Assembly: GCA_033964015.1 (NCBI GenBank)
Contig: CM066919.1
Span: 23,095,421 to 23,159,420 of the forward strand
From: Scolanthus callimorphus
Taxonomy: Eukaryota > Cnidaria > Anthozoa > Actiniaria > Edwardsiidae
Length of the DNA stretch: 64,000 nucleotides
Direction of reading: 5' to 3'
The notes under the pieces are model-generated. The model had not been told where the DNA came from. It saw only the letters and a program-made list of their open reading frames with translations, and did not search any database. Below, piece by piece: positions 49,401 through 56,317 of the stretch; within the stretch, counting starts at the first letter, position 1, and the number at the start of each line of letters is the position of its first letter. A program made the position numbers and the translations under genes.

Positions 49401-52400
49401 CAAAATAAATCGCCTTATTTTCTAAACTGCAAAATGTCAGAGTATAAAGGACTCTTTAATGTTGTCCTTTCTTGGAAAATGGGTAGTATTTACTTTAGGG
49501 TGTGATTTCCAGTGAATTAGCCCGCACGGGCCACCTTAAGGTAGAAAAAAAGAGAAAAATTACTAGTAACTCTCAGGTGTGTGTTCATAAATGGAATAGT
49601 AGCTTAAATATTACGTACGTATTTCCACTTAGGATACGCATGGTCTGTTCCGATGAATTCTGCAAAGTTGGCGAACCCTTCGTTGAGCCATAAGTCATTC
49701 CACCATTCCATGGTCACTATGTCGCCAAACCACTGCAATCAAATGAATATATTAACGAGAAAAGTGCTAGTAACACAATAGACAAGATATTGTGCACCAA
49801 GATATAGCGCGAATTTCATATGTCGACTGTAGTGAAACCAATCGCAAAGTAATTACACCAATTCTGAATAAACCTATAGGAGTGATTACAAAGTAATTGC
49901 AATTTACTTAAGACAGTCATCAGAAATCCGCTCTAAATCGCTCTAAACACCGTTAGCAGATTAGGCCGGTGTAACTTTATTTACTCCTAGTAGCGTTAGC
50001 CTGCTACGGGCGGTTTCTGGATGTTTTTAAGATGTTAGTATCGGCTACACGCAGGCTACTTAATGGACGATTCCAGCGCGTCAAAAATTACAAGTGTAAA
50101 CGGGCCTTTAGACGGGGCCTACGCACGTCGTATCCGAGAAGACGCGAAGTTCTTTCCATCTGCAGATGTTAGAGCAAAGACAGTGTCTTGAACGCCCAAC
50201 CTCCCCCACAGCAGATCGGCGCTTCATTAACGACCGTGCTGACCGTGCGGCTGTGCTAGAGGTTTGTGACAGTGATCTGTTTGAAATGCTGACCTGGTGC
50301 GCAATTTCATGCGCGATAACTGACACGATCTTCTGCTTGGTATCTGTTGTCATGAGGTGTTCATCATAGACGATGTATGACCTTCTAAACGTGATGAGTC
50401 CCCAATTCTCCATCGCTCCGTGAAGAAAATCTGGTACAGCTATTAAGTCTAGAAAAAAGGATAGCAAATAAACCGCCTCAATGCAGGGGCTGATCTAGGG
50501 CAGGAATTGTGATAGATTCGATGAACTCTGGGAAAACACACCGTTATTAAACCGTTTTGAACTCAGTACGGATTATACCAGTCCAACTTAGTGCTGTACC
50601 CCCTCCCCACCCCCTCCTGAAAAAGTACTGGATCCGCCCCTGCAATGATAGGCAGTAAAACTAACATCTGGAGTGGCAGTTATGACTCTATCTTGTAGAG
50701 AGGTCAGAGAGGTGCCTATATACTTTTGCTTGAATAAAGAGGAACAAAAAGTAACTTTGGCTGTCGTTCGCCCCATTTCGCCCGCGGCCAAAAACTCGTT
50801 CGTTGAAGAATTTGCCGCTTTCTCCTCTACTTCTCTGCATTTCTTTTCCCTGAAACACACACGGAACGCTTGCTACGCAGGACAGGAACTCGATGGATAC
50901 GAGAATGCTTTGTTCCTGGCGCGCATCCGCATGGTCAGGAAATCTTACCTAACTTGGGGAGAGCGAAAGGAACGTTGAAAAGTTCTTCGAAGTAGGACAA
51001 AATATCAACAGCGGCAGAAAGAGCGAGACCCAGTTTGGCCTGGTCATCCGGAGGTGCGTAAACCCGAACCTGTGAAAAAGAAGTTAACGCAAGCACACAT
51101 ATGAGTGTCGAAAAAACTAAACACAATTACGGTCAAAAGACATGAAGCGTGCCCCCCTAGAGTTGAATATTCAATTCATTATTCCATTATTGATTTCATT
51201 ATTCAATCCAAAAATGCAATTTTCAATTCAATATTTAACATTTTGTAATCTAAATAACTACTACTCTGGGTGAACAATTGCTTGTTCAGAAACCAAAATT
51301 TGAACATTTAACATTTTTAATATTGAATTGAAAAATACATTTTTGGATTGAATAATGAAATCAATAATGGAATAATGAATTGAATATTCGACTCTAGGGG
51401 GGCACGCTTCATGTGTTTTGACTGTAAAGTAATCCAACTTATTATTCAGCACATCGATGCACTGCCCAAATATGGTCATTGGAACGCCAATAGCTGTCTT
51501 CTGTACATGACAGCTATCCTGCGATATCCGTCTCTGAGGAAAATATGATGTTTTGAGCTCGTAAATAATACACAAAAGTCATTTTTTTCGGGGGTTTTGT
51601 GCTATCGATGTGCTGAATAATAAAACCATTATCCTGCTCGACTTTGCAGAATATCGTCTGATTTTAGCCAACTCGGGACTTCGTCCCTCGTCGGCTAAGT
51701 ATCAGACGATGTTCTGCGCAATCTCGCAGGATAATGGTTAATTCAGGGTCCTGAAGGGGGGGAAAACGGGAGCCGGGATACGCCTTTTTTTAGGCCGGGA
51801 AAACGGGATTTGGGTTACCGGGAACGGGATTTGTCTACCGGAATGGGAATCAAGATGCTTCAACGGGAACGAGATTTTCAAATCTCTCCTTGTATATCCT
51901 GTGTATCCTAATAAAAAGTCGTCAATTTATACCATTTTTCGCATTTAAGGCTGTTTAGAGTATCCTAACACCAGGCTACCTGAACATAGAATTTCGCTTC
52001 TCGCCCCTTCTAATTAAGGCCCTCCTTTGCTTTTTTTGGTCCCTCGGAATCTGCGAGGTTGGTCAACGGTTTGATAACTTGGCATAGGCATTTTCAAAAC
52101 GGCGGAACAACTTTTGAATAGAATCCTATGATATATTCTTTGTATCAAAATTGAGGACGAGATATCATACGGGCAAAGGATCATGGGGGAACTCTCGAAA
52201 CCTGAAGCCCTGGAAGGGGGGATCACAAGAAATCTTCTGCGGAATTATTCCAGCAATTTCTATATCATTTGCATTTTTGTAGTTCTCTTCTTTCAATAGT
52301 TAAATATTTCGCATTAAGAAACATGTAAAATTGCGTTTGAGATCTCCCGCAAACAAGACAATATACTCGTGCCGTTTAATGGAATGCCCGTTACAGAACA

Positions 52401-54949
52401 TTTGTATCTTAGCGAGAAAGCAAACTCCCCGTGAAAAGCCCTCCAGTGATAGGCCTCGCAGGCAATGTTCGAAAGAAGCCCGTAAGCGTGAGATCGACGT
52501 TACAAACATAGAAATTCATCAGTTGGGCCGCAAATATGACGATTTCGTCATTTGCGTCGTGCACGAAGAATACAAACTACAGGTTTTATTTGCTGTACAC
52601 AAAAATGCAATGTTCATCTACCTTTTTTCTGAGGCTTGATAAAATTCGTTTATCAATTAAAACAGGCGCGCTTCACGCGCAACAGAAGAGAAATTCCTGT
52701 AGAATATATCCCATGTTCAAATAGGGGGATCACGAAAAGCCTTTATAGTATAGTGATATAGGCCTGGCGGACAATCACTATGTTCGAAAGAAATCGACAT
52801 TACAAGATAGCAATTCGTCATTTGGTTGCAATAATAACAATTTTCGTCATTTGCGGCGTGCATGAACAATCAAACCTACATGACCAGGAATAGTACCGAT
52901 AAAAGCAGGAGAATCTCAATTTTTACAGTGTTACAGTTTTCTTGCGCCGGATTTTACCGAATGGTCCTACCGGGAACGGGTTTTTACCAACTGGGAACGG
53001 GATTTTGCGAAAAAAACGGCCGGGAAACGGGATTGGGACCCCCACTTCAGGACCCTGTTAATTAGCCGACCAGAAAAGAAACAAATTCAACAACAAACCA
53101 ATCAGGGAAAGAACGGCTTGCGTTCATCAGTGCCGTAGCTAACGGGAGGGGGCAGCGAAGTAGATTTTTTAGTGTCAACATGTGGGGAAAACCTGCTTGC
53201 CCCCCCCCCCCCCACCACCAGCAAAAGCAAAGGATGACCAAGGCTCTCCCCCCCAACAAAAAAAATCCGCTAACTACGGCCTTGGTTCACTGTGCACCGA
53301 GGTGTCGTGACCCAAGGAACACTATCATTCTGTAACTTGTCAGTGTGTGTTTGTTATTCTTAGCATTCTGATTGGTTGACTAAACAAACACCCAAGACCT
53401 CAACCAATTGGAATACGTAGAAAATACGTAGTCTGAATTACTTTTGACTGAGTCACGTGAACCTGGAAATCTGACTCTATCATTTTTAAATACCTTGATG
53501 CCACTGTCTGTGTACTTTTCCACATACTGGAAATCAAATACCACGAAGCTGACCAAATATGTACTCATCTTCACACTCGTCTGGAAGAGATCCTGAATTG
53601 AGCCGTCAGACAGAACGACTGTGCGGTCCAACGGCATATTTGAGAGAGATGTATAGGACTTGTCATGCGCAATAGACAGTGTGAAGTTCGCCTTGAGCGC
53701 CGGCTCATCGAAGCAGGGAAATACCTCACGAGCATGCGCAGGCTCGAAATGAGTCAACACCATGGATCTGCAAAGGAGGATTAATCATTGCCTGGACTTT
53801 TTCTAGGTTTTGCTCTGAATGTGCAAAAACAAAGCCGCGCCATGAGTGAGCTCCTATTCTCGTACCCAGAGCACCCTGGCTCGTCTCCTCGAGGGAGACT
53901 CTGGTGTTAGCCCGCGGCGCATGACAGAGATCACTGATACAGAGCCGCGGAGGGAAGGAACTTTCTGCGCATGCACCAATCAGCAAAGGACCTCAAATGA
54001 CTGTCACCAGAGCCTCGCCCGCTCTGGGTACGCGAGAATAGCAAGCTCCAGGGGTTTGATATAAGACTGCGTATGCACGCTAACAAAGGGAACGCGGAAT
54101 AGAGAAATGGTGCCAAAGTAGATTGCCGGCGCCCGATGTTTACGCGATATTTAAGCAATAGAACACCGATTTCTATGGTTTATGATGTGTTCAACGCACG
54201 TGGGATGTGGGGAGCCAAACACGAGGAAAGATTGAAACTCACGAGCCGTAGGCGAGTTCGCGACAGGGTTGCACATTGGATGAAAATGTGCGCGAGAAGT
54301 TAGAGTTTTAGCCTCGTATTACCCCTGCTTTAGTTAACATACCTTTCTGTTCTTCGCTAGTTTTGTAAGTGCTCTTGTATAAGCCATCAAGTGAACTCGA
54401 AATATTCCCAGTAAATCTCAGCTCTATAACGTAATCCTGCTCGGGCTCAAGTTCTTTGTTCAACTTCACGCAAAGCTGGTCCTCATAAACAACCGTACTA
54501 ATCACAACTATTGGGACTTCTGTGTCTTCTGAGCCTAGTTCGGCACCTGCTTTTGATAAATTGCGCTGTGTAATGTTTGCCTCCTGTATATCAAGGTCTT
54601 TTGCATGCAATACGACGTAGGAGACAGCGCGCGTGGAATTGACGATGATTTCTACTTTTCCCTCGAATCTCATTCTATCGATGTCCACTCTAAGGTCAAG
54701 GTCATACGATATTGGTGTGACGTCATTAGGAAGTCGAGAGCCGTTGTAACAAAAGTCTTCGATTTTATCGACTCTTGAGAATCGTAGTTCGTTGTCGGAT
54801 TCTGCCAGCGGTTGTTGCTCCAATGAGCGGTTCTTTGAAGAAAAGTCTTGGTTTTGAGCGAGTCCAAGTGATTGGTCAGCAATAAGAAGCTGGAAGTTCA
54901 ATATTAAGAGGGCAGTGAGAATCACATTCGTTGCTAGGGACGTTGCCAT
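32972..54949 (-). CDS. M1 zinc aminopeptidase (aminopeptidase N / ERAP-like), at least 18 exons
   Basis: The gene runs from ATG at 54949 (CCATGG context) to TAA at 32972-32974. Exons found, in coding order: 54949-54343, 53767-53494, 51069-50949, 50448-50294, 49732-49619, 49240-49106, 48715-48650, 48303-48238, 47725-47612, 47160-47064, 43086-42960, 42213-42158, 41074-41001, 40673-40576, 35769-35609, 34916-34782, 33809-33731, 33145-32972. Residues 5-26 are hydrophobic: a signal anchor or signal peptide. The M1 N-domain is followed by GAMENWG (exopeptidase motif), HEIAHQWFGD and, 18 residues on, NEGFA, so the zinc ligands are complete. A long C-terminal ERAP-like helical region follows. Predicted length is about 880 residues against about 960 for the family; one exon after 42158 and perhaps one near 47.5 kb were not found. 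It removes N-terminal amino acids from peptides at the cell surface, in the ER or outside. Four exon phases need one extra base. Introns hold two genes on the other strand. Confidence 0.92.
33731..33809 (-). CDS. Aminopeptidase exon 17
   Basis: Encodes [16 protein letters not shown] and [10 protein letters not shown], directly in phase with both neighbours (AG|G making Arg; phase 0 exit). Confidence 0.88.
33900..34030 (-). repeat. Dispersed repeat (GGTACCTTTTAGGGG type)
   Basis: CCCCCTAAAAGGTACCAGGCTGATTTTAACACC is an inverted relative of the 2990-3260 repeat. Intronic. Confidence 0.5.
34036..34412 (+). repeat. 20-bp minisatellite, ~19 copies
   Basis: The unit GGGAATTCTTGGGAGTTTGT is repeated nearly head to tail, each copy with an EcoRI site. 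Because 20 is not a multiple of 3 and the unit has no stop codon in several frames, frames of 120-160 codons appear on both strands; they are artefacts. Intronic in the aminopeptidase gene. Confidence 0.95.
34412..34600 (+). mobile_element. tRNA-derived SINE fragment
   Basis: AGCTTGGTAGAGCGCCCG resembles a D-arm/box A, and GGTCGTGGGTTCGTGCTGG resembles the T-arm/box B. The tail contains CTCAGGGTCTTTTC and GTAGGTCCCGTCTC-like words that I recall from coral SINEs. It is too altered for a functional tRNA. Confidence 0.65.
34782..34916 (-). CDS. Aminopeptidase exon 16
   Basis: Encodes [17 protein letters not shown] and [15 protein letters not shown], matching the family's L.YSLD.SKIR.QD and W.F...NW..L motifs. 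Confidence 0.92.
35292..35470. mobile_element. MITE with CAATGGACGATTCCA ends
   Basis: CAATGGACGATTCCAnCTATAA is mirrored by TTATAGCTGGAATCGTCCATTG. GCGCGCGC runs flank the centre. Related ends occur at about 41410-41510 and 50062-50078. Confidence 0.8.
35609..35769 (-). CDS. Aminopeptidase exon 15
   Basis: Encodes [17 protein letters not shown] and [13 protein letters not shown], then, after one missing base in a C run (35678-35680), [16 protein letters not shown]. With that base the length is 162 nt and both phases fit the neighbours. Confidence 0.85.
35883..36144. mobile_element. MITE with AT-rich ATTCATTATTCA core
   Basis: The end CCCCGTGGGTCGAGGGTGG / CCACCCCCGAACGTGGGG with inner AAGCTGAAT / ATTCAGCTT. 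The core is a degenerate repeat of TTATTCATTATTC. Confidence 0.75.
36470..37010 (-). mobile_element. L2/CR1-like LINE remnant, 3' end
   Basis: The minus frame from 37003 to 36704 contains [19 protein letters not shown] and [13 protein letters not shown], the well-known C-terminal tail of L2/CR1-type reverse transcriptases. Downstream the strand reads TGTAAAGCGCTTAGG...TATATAAATAAAGG, then (TTA)n, the usual 3' end of such elements. 5'-truncated, so not active. Confidence 0.85.
36998..37110 (+). repeat. Tandem duplication, 2 x ~55 bp
   Basis: ACGCATTGCTTCATCAAGTTG and the next 30 bases are repeated at an offset of 55 bp at the edge of the LINE remnant. Confidence 0.85.
37111..37920. other. Intronic sequence, nothing recognised
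   Basis: AT-rich sequence upstream of the nested GPCR. A 122-codon minus frame at 38094-37726 has no family resemblance and overlaps the GPCR leader. I see no exon here. Confidence 0.4.
37930..38150 (+). repeat. Diverged ~105-bp tandem duplication upstream of the GPCR
   Basis: GAGAATAGTTCAAGAGA occurs at 37934 and 38039. Both copies continue with GTGTGTTTGGATG.AAAACG and TAACTTCAAG. It may be part of the GPCR 5' UTR or promoter. Confidence 0.6.
38169..39161 (+). CDS. Rhodopsin-class (class A) GPCR, single exon, nested in an aminopeptidase intron
   Basis: The 330-residue frame starts at the first ATG (38169); the in-frame GTG at 38163 is ignored. Seven hydrophobic segments lie at about 39-61, 68-92, 112-136, 152-172, 178-203, 232-255 and 262-284. 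Class A marks: Asn50 in TM1, Asp78 in VGVADM of TM2, ERM (133-135) in place of DRY, Trp160 in TM4, NPILY (276-280) in TM7, and N-glycosylation sites at the N-terminus (NDS, NIS). Unusual: TM6 reads SLGFLLP without the CWxP tryptophan, and there is no Cys at the top of TM3, so the usual extracellular disulfide is missing. Many intronless receptors of this kind occur in cnidarian lineage-specific expansions; the ligand cannot be told. It lies opposite to the aminopeptidase, between exons 14 and 15. No frameshifts. Confidence 0.9.
   Translation: MNDSFDQINLAIPRVNISLSIYKTSSKETLQVISWSIPYFIEGFVVAVLNLLTLATFAVNAHLRKRYVFFLLSVGVADMLVGVAMVTYSLLIINCDGKLPFYGSLMNNFRHVASIEILAGAASFLGLLLISVERMLATVFPLRHRNLSNRPYFISIAFQWALCLIAVIFYHVDSTLYFFTASALSAIILLTICISYLLIFITVRKQSLRLGRDLNATRNLGAAQRREKKLAKTLFLITVLSLGFLLPDVVEAALGEFDVVINMSTNLLRCTNSLVNPILYLLRLREFRHAQITLVFKCSHDHQSMFVLVEHPHSMSGNVKRTLHAQATTH
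39174..40000. mobile_element. TIR element with TTTCCAGATTGTGCTC ends
   Basis: TTTCCAGATTGTGCTC at 39174 is mirrored by GAGCACAATCTGGAAA at 39985-40000. GCACTATTTTGAT occurs near both ends. It begins 12 bp after the GPCR stop codon, so it probably forms the GPCR 3' UTR or terminator region. Confidence 0.75.
40274..40522. mobile_element. MITE with GCGACCTCAAAATT ends
   Basis: GCGACCTCAAAATTCACTG...TTGCGATTG is mirrored by CAATCGCCCATCGCAACATT...AATTTTGAGGTCGC. Flanks CTGCTAC / CTAGCAG extend the symmetry. Confidence 0.8.
40576..40673 (-). CDS. Aminopeptidase exon 14 (candidate)
   Basis: Encodes [19 protein letters not shown] and [14 protein letters not shown], which fits the position of the family's LRxxVLxxA...F..W segment. 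It follows exon 13 in phase and reaches exon 15 if one base is missing at CCG|GTAACA. Confidence 0.55.
40738..40993 (-). repeat. Degenerate minisatellite related to 34036-34412, opposite orientation
   Basis: Units such as TTCCCAAGAATTCCCACAAA are reverse complements of the 34-kb minisatellite unit with more variation. Open frames on both strands are artefacts. Together the two arrays flank the GPCR as an inverted pair. Confidence 0.85.
41001..41074 (-). CDS. Aminopeptidase exon 13
   Basis: Encodes [25 protein letters not shown], the LxxxYxxLG(W)ED region. Acceptor CTACAG and donor CG|GTAAGT. Confidence 0.85.
41760..42045. mobile_element. Foldback/MITE element with ~0.1-kb inverted arms
   Basis: CAGACTCGTACCCGTCGCTAG...AAAAGTCGAGGAACGCAGGGG is mirrored by CCCCTGCGTTCCTCGACTTTT...GCGACGGGCACGAGTCTG. 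The inner arms contain GCGCGGCGCGCAATGCATTG. It sits in the aminopeptidase intron where an expected exon is missing. Confidence 0.8.
42158..42213 (-). CDS. Aminopeptidase exon 12: DRAGL helix
   Basis: Encodes [19 protein letters not shown], matching the (S/A)DRAGLIxDAFxLA motif. Good acceptor and donor (ATG|GTAAGT). It ends in phase 2, which does not fit exon 13, so an exon is missing between them. Confidence 0.85.
42240..42950. other. Intronic sequence, mostly unrecognised
   Basis: Contains a degenerate GGAATCCGGAATC-type repeat at about 42475-42560. Nothing else is recognised. Confidence 0.4.
42960..43086 (-). CDS. Aminopeptidase exon 11: GYYVVNYD
   Basis: Encodes [32 protein letters not shown] and QLRQDHLI. 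The 3' end at AT|GTTTTA needs one added base to keep phase with exon 12, consistent with an undercalled A. Confidence 0.85.
43376..43905 (+). repeat. Duplicated ~0.25-kb unit with long G runs
   Basis: GATCCAGGCGAGGRCACAGC followed by G runs occurs five times (three in the first copy, two in the second). The following 170 bp (ATACTCTACTCCTTTACAAAG...) also occurs twice. G runs span about 43396-43428, 43452-43468 and 43704-43720. Copies differ mainly in homopolymer length. Gly- and Pro-rich frames here are artefacts. Confidence 0.85.
43906..45187. other. Intronic sequence upstream of the TMEM45-like gene
   Basis: Small tandem duplications at 44349-44394 (CTGGGGGG..TCAAATAATAT, twice) and 44525-44590 (CTCAGCCAGYGAAATGCAGAG, twice). 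No gene, and no clear promoter element for the gene at 45188. Confidence 0.4.
45188..46040 (+). CDS. TMEM45-like (DUF716) multi-pass membrane protein, single exon, two apparent frameshifts
   Basis: ATG at 45188 begins [17 protein letters not shown]; the HALPG start followed by FWW is diagnostic of TMEM45A/B. The frame then slips by one base between 45298 and 45362 and again between 45590 and 45615. After each slip the next frame continues the family pattern ([20 protein letters not shown]; then [41 protein letters not shown] and the HILG helix), ending with TGA at 46038. Each slip equals one missing base; candidate runs are AA at 45298-45299 and TTTTT at 45602-45606. With both corrected the length is 284 residues, against 275 for human TMEM45B. 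The protein family has about seven membrane segments and no settled molecular function. It lies antisense in the aminopeptidase intron between exons 10 and 11. A pseudogene is possible but less likely. Confidence 0.85.
46188..46370 (+). CDS. Possible 60-codon small membrane ORF
   Basis: [20 protein letters not shown] is followed by a basic RRKKLF stretch, giving one plausible membrane span. It lies 148 bp after the TMEM45-like stop and could simply be 3' UTR. No family is recognised. Confidence 0.15.
   Translation: MGAIISSRAFYGTIILSIIFNTILVTMSGYFISRRKKLFIKIASVTEVQKENDLNFNSVW
46371..47063. other. Intronic sequence, nothing recognised
   Basis: AT-rich. AATAAA at about 46498 could serve the TMEM45-like gene. 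No mobile element seen. Confidence 0.35.
47064..47160 (-). CDS. Aminopeptidase exon 10
   Basis: Encodes [16 protein letters not shown], the part before the GW(L/I)KxN strand. The donor AAAAC|GTAAGT is good and its phase fits exon 11. The acceptor at 47161 lacks a pyrimidine tract, and the real start could be about 40 nt downstream or preceded by another exon. Confidence 0.6.
47226..47465. mobile_element. MITE, TATGACTGTRAAARGTGC family, copy 1
   Basis: The end TGTATGACTGTGAAAGTGCCGC is mirrored by GCGGCACTTTTCACAGACATACG. Inside, about 85 bp rich in GCCGCGACTACGCG is duplicated in tandem. A second family member is at 61369-61512. Confidence 0.8.
47612..47725 (-). CDS. Aminopeptidase exon 9
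   Basis: Encodes [17 protein letters not shown], then [15 protein letters not shown] and TSSASK. FPVVTV is the conserved strand of domain III. The donor (AAA|GTTACC) is weak, so the 3' border is uncertain. Confidence 0.8.
47740..48050. mobile_element. MITE-like inverted repeat, related to 4930-5150
   Basis: GTCAATCAAACTATCTGAGCC...CTGTTTCGCCTAG is mirrored by CTAGTAGGCGAAACAGG-like sequence and GGCTCATAAGATTTGACTGG. It lies between aminopeptidase exons 8 and 9. Confidence 0.6.
48238..48303 (-). CDS. Aminopeptidase exon 8
   Basis: Encodes [17 protein letters not shown] and QAMTA, matching the Y(L)xxHxxxNAxxxxLW region of M1 peptidases. 66 nt, phase 0. Confidence 0.92.
48650..48715 (-). CDS. 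Aminopeptidase exon 7
   Basis: Encodes GASVLRML and [13 protein letters not shown], the conserved helix after SYQK. 66 nt, phase 0 at both ends. Confidence 0.92.
48775..49085. repeat. GATCGCAACGATT-type repeat
   Basis: Several TCGCA/TGCGA words in both orientations (about 48815-49050) suggest a degenerate inverted-repeat element between aminopeptidase exons 6 and 7. Confidence 0.35.
49106..49240 (-). CDS. Aminopeptidase exon 6, followed by a GC donor
   Basis: Encodes [28 protein letters not shown] and [12 protein letters not shown]. The donor is AAAAG|GCGAGT, a GC-AG intron with otherwise good consensus; no GT in the right phase is nearby. Confidence 0.88.
49250..49618. other. Aminopeptidase intron 5
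   Basis: No coding sequence and no clear element. Minor palindromes GGTGGCCCATG... / CGGGCCACCTTAAGG occur at about 49379 and 49528. Confidence 0.35.
49619..49732 (-). CDS. Aminopeptidase exon 5: third zinc ligand
   Basis: Encodes [32 protein letters not shown] and YPKWKY. The Glu of NEGF lies 18 residues after the second His of exon 4, as required. Confidence 0.95.
49740..50110. repeat. Aminopeptidase intron 4 with TIR-like ends
   Basis: Contains AATGGACGATTCCAGCGCG at about 50062, the end of the 35292-type MITE, and a CGCTCTAAATCGCTCTAAAC stretch at 49930. No gene. Confidence 0.35.
50294..50448 (-). CDS. Aminopeptidase exon 4: GAMEN and HEIAH
   Basis: Encodes [18 protein letters not shown] and [10 protein letters not shown]. 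Two zinc-binding histidines and the catalytic Glu are here; the intron falls directly after Gln of HEIAHQ. Confidence 0.95.
50482..50645. mobile_element. MITE with GCAGGGGC ends
   Basis: ATGCAGGGGCTGATCTAGG is mirrored by CTGGATCCGCCCCTGCAAT. A G/C-rich CCCCTCCCCACCCCC stretch lies before the right end. Confidence 0.65.
50949..51069 (-). CDS. Aminopeptidase exon 3
   Basis: Encodes [23 protein letters not shown] and VPFALPKL. This is the segment that precedes GAMEN in the family. Phases 0 to 1. Confidence 0.92.
51134..51420. mobile_element. MITE with ~0.1-kb inverted arms
   Basis: CATGAAGCGTGCCCCCCTAGAG is mirrored by CTCTAGGGGGGCACGCTTCATG. The symmetry continues through ATTCAATTCATTATTCCATTATT on each arm, leaving a ~60-bp centre. 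Confidence 0.88.
51625..51738. repeat. 114-bp hairpin
   Basis: ACCATTATCCTGC...TCGTCTGA is mirrored by TCAGACGA...GCAGGATAATGGT around a CGGGACTTCGTCCCTCG loop, itself a small hairpin. Confidence 0.85.
51744..53057. mobile_element. 1.3-kb TIR element with TTAATT target duplication
   Basis: The 13-bp ends CAGGGTCCTGAAG / CTTCAGGACCCTG are perfect inverses, and TTAATT sits on both outer sides. Subterminal regions carry several ACCGGGAACGGGATTT-like words at both ends. No transposase is visible, so it is non-autonomous. It lies in aminopeptidase intron 2. Confidence 0.85.
53131..53284. mobile_element. MITE, GGCCGTAGCTA family, copy 2
   Basis: It has the same ends (GTGCCGTAGCTAAC / ACTACGGCC) and the same internal words (AAACCTGCTTGCC, GATGACCAAGGCT) as 30640-30774. 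Confidence 0.75.
53494..53767 (-). CDS. Aminopeptidase exon 2: FPCFDEP segment
   Basis: Encodes [28 protein letters not shown] and [10 protein letters not shown]. Joining to exon 1 needs one more base at the acceptor (CAG|ATCC), probably an undercalled A. Confidence 0.92.
53855..54040. mobile_element. MITE with ATTCTCGTACCCAGAGC ends
   Basis: ATTCTCGTACCCAGAGC is mirrored by GCTCTGGGTACGCGAGAAT. Inner GACTCTGGTG / CACCAGAG extend it. A TCTCGTACCCAGA end also occurs at about 36156. Confidence 0.8.
54343..54949 (-). CDS. Aminopeptidase exon 1: signal/anchor and start of M1 N-domain
   Basis: [19 protein letters not shown] is hydrophobic. Then come [15 protein letters not shown] and [11 protein letters not shown], typical of the M1 N-terminal beta domain. 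The donor is AAAG|GTATGT. An in-frame TTG upstream is ignored because the ATG has a good context. Confidence 0.92.
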
Positions 54950-56191
54950 GGAGACGTGGACCTGGATCAATTATAGAAGCACCGTTTCTTACCTGCAAGT
55001 AAAATAATAGAAATCCCCTTACAGATGTAAACAAAGAAAACGGATTATCTTTTTTCTTGCACTAAACGCAAGTTTATCATTACTTACTTAGGTTCTATCA
55101 GGGGGCTGAGCGCCATAAATAACTGCAAGCATTCAGGACATGTATCCATGTCTTGGTTCTTGTTGCATATCACTTCTCAGATTTTGAGGTTTCAAGTGAC
55201 TACTTCGGACAAGGTCGCGACTCTTTGCGGTGACAAGATCACAAGTGATTGACAATGCGGTACTATGACATTGTCAGTAACCTTTTATCGTTTGTACGTA
55301 AGCGCAGAATCGTCTCATAGTCTGGAATCGTCTCATAGTCTGGTACCTGTCACAGTAAAATGGACACCTGCTCTTGAAAAAAACAACTGTTTGTCTCTTC
55401 TTTGCTTTTCAGTTAGTATCGCGATTCACCCTGCCACTCTGTGTTGTTGTGAGCCGTCAATATTTTGTGGTATTGACGGCTCAAAAAGAGCTAGCAAAAT
55501 TCAACTTTTTTCGCACGAATTTATGTTTCATTTCATTGTCAATAGTTAGAAATAACGTTTAGCTATATTTCTAGCAATATCTTATGGCAGAAAGAGATTT
55601 TTTTCGCCGAAAAAGATGGAAAAATGTAAACAGAAAATGCTCGAGCTCGTGCGAAAAGCCCATGTGATTGCGTGAGATCGTGCGTAAATGTAATGAGAAT
55701 GAAATTTCAATCGACAATAAATAGCACTATTTCTTGCCATTTCCTCCAGAAAATCTTCAAGAATCGCGATACAATATTAATTACGATTTTGAGACGGCAA
55801 TTCCACAAATATTGACGGCGTTGGAAGAAAATATTTTCACGTATTGGGCTCCGTCGCTGCGCGACTCCGCCCAATACGTGAACATATTTTCTCCCAACTA
55901 GCCGTCAATATTTTGTGGAATTGCCGTCTCAAAATCGTAAATAGTATATATTATTCATGTTTTGATTCAAAATAAGATTCAAAATAAGAGTATCAAAAAC
56001 GTTTTCGTATCATGCATTCTATTACCATCCTCGGATAGGAAAACGTTCGACTCGCAAACTAAAACACGAGAGCCTGTGTGCGATCTACGCGAAAAGCACG
56101 CACCTGCAATAGGTACTAAAATGTTGCAGCCACGAAGTACCTACAGGAATAAGGAGCTCGCTGTGCAGCAACATCGCGGGCTTACACAAAC
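54950..56191. promoter_or_regulatory. Head-to-head spacer between aminopeptidase and POFUT1
   Basis: 1.24 kb between two divergent start codons, so both promoters must lie here or overlap it. It contains a small hairpin (GAGCCGTCAATATT / AATATTGACGGCTC type, about 55450-55485) and the large one at 55781-55939. No clear TATA box was identified for either gene. Confidence 0.6.
55781..55939. repeat. 159-bp near-perfect hairpin upstream of POFUT1
   Basis: The arm TTACGATTTTGAGACGGCAA...CACGTATTGGGC pairs with GCCCAATACGTG...TTGCCGTCTCAAAATCGTAA, about 68 bp per arm. It shares GACGGC/AATATT words with the nearby 55450 hairpin, suggesting one MITE family. Confidence 0.88.
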
Positions 56192-56317
56192 ATGGCGGCT
56201 AGATTCACCTGCCCAAAGTTGTCTGTTGTTGTTGTTTATTGTTGTTTATGTATGTTTCTGGTTGCATCTGAAGTAGAGTTTGATCCCATGGTTATGTCTT
56301 GTACTGTCCTTGCATGG
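56192..56317 (+). CDS. POFUT1: POFUT1 exon 1: signal peptide
   Basis: ATG in ACATGG context; hydrophobic [14 protein letters not shown] core; then EVEFDP, a one-base slip at 56288, and [10 protein letters not shown]. The donor G|GTAAGT is strong. The intron after it is 3.6 kb. Confidence 0.88.
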
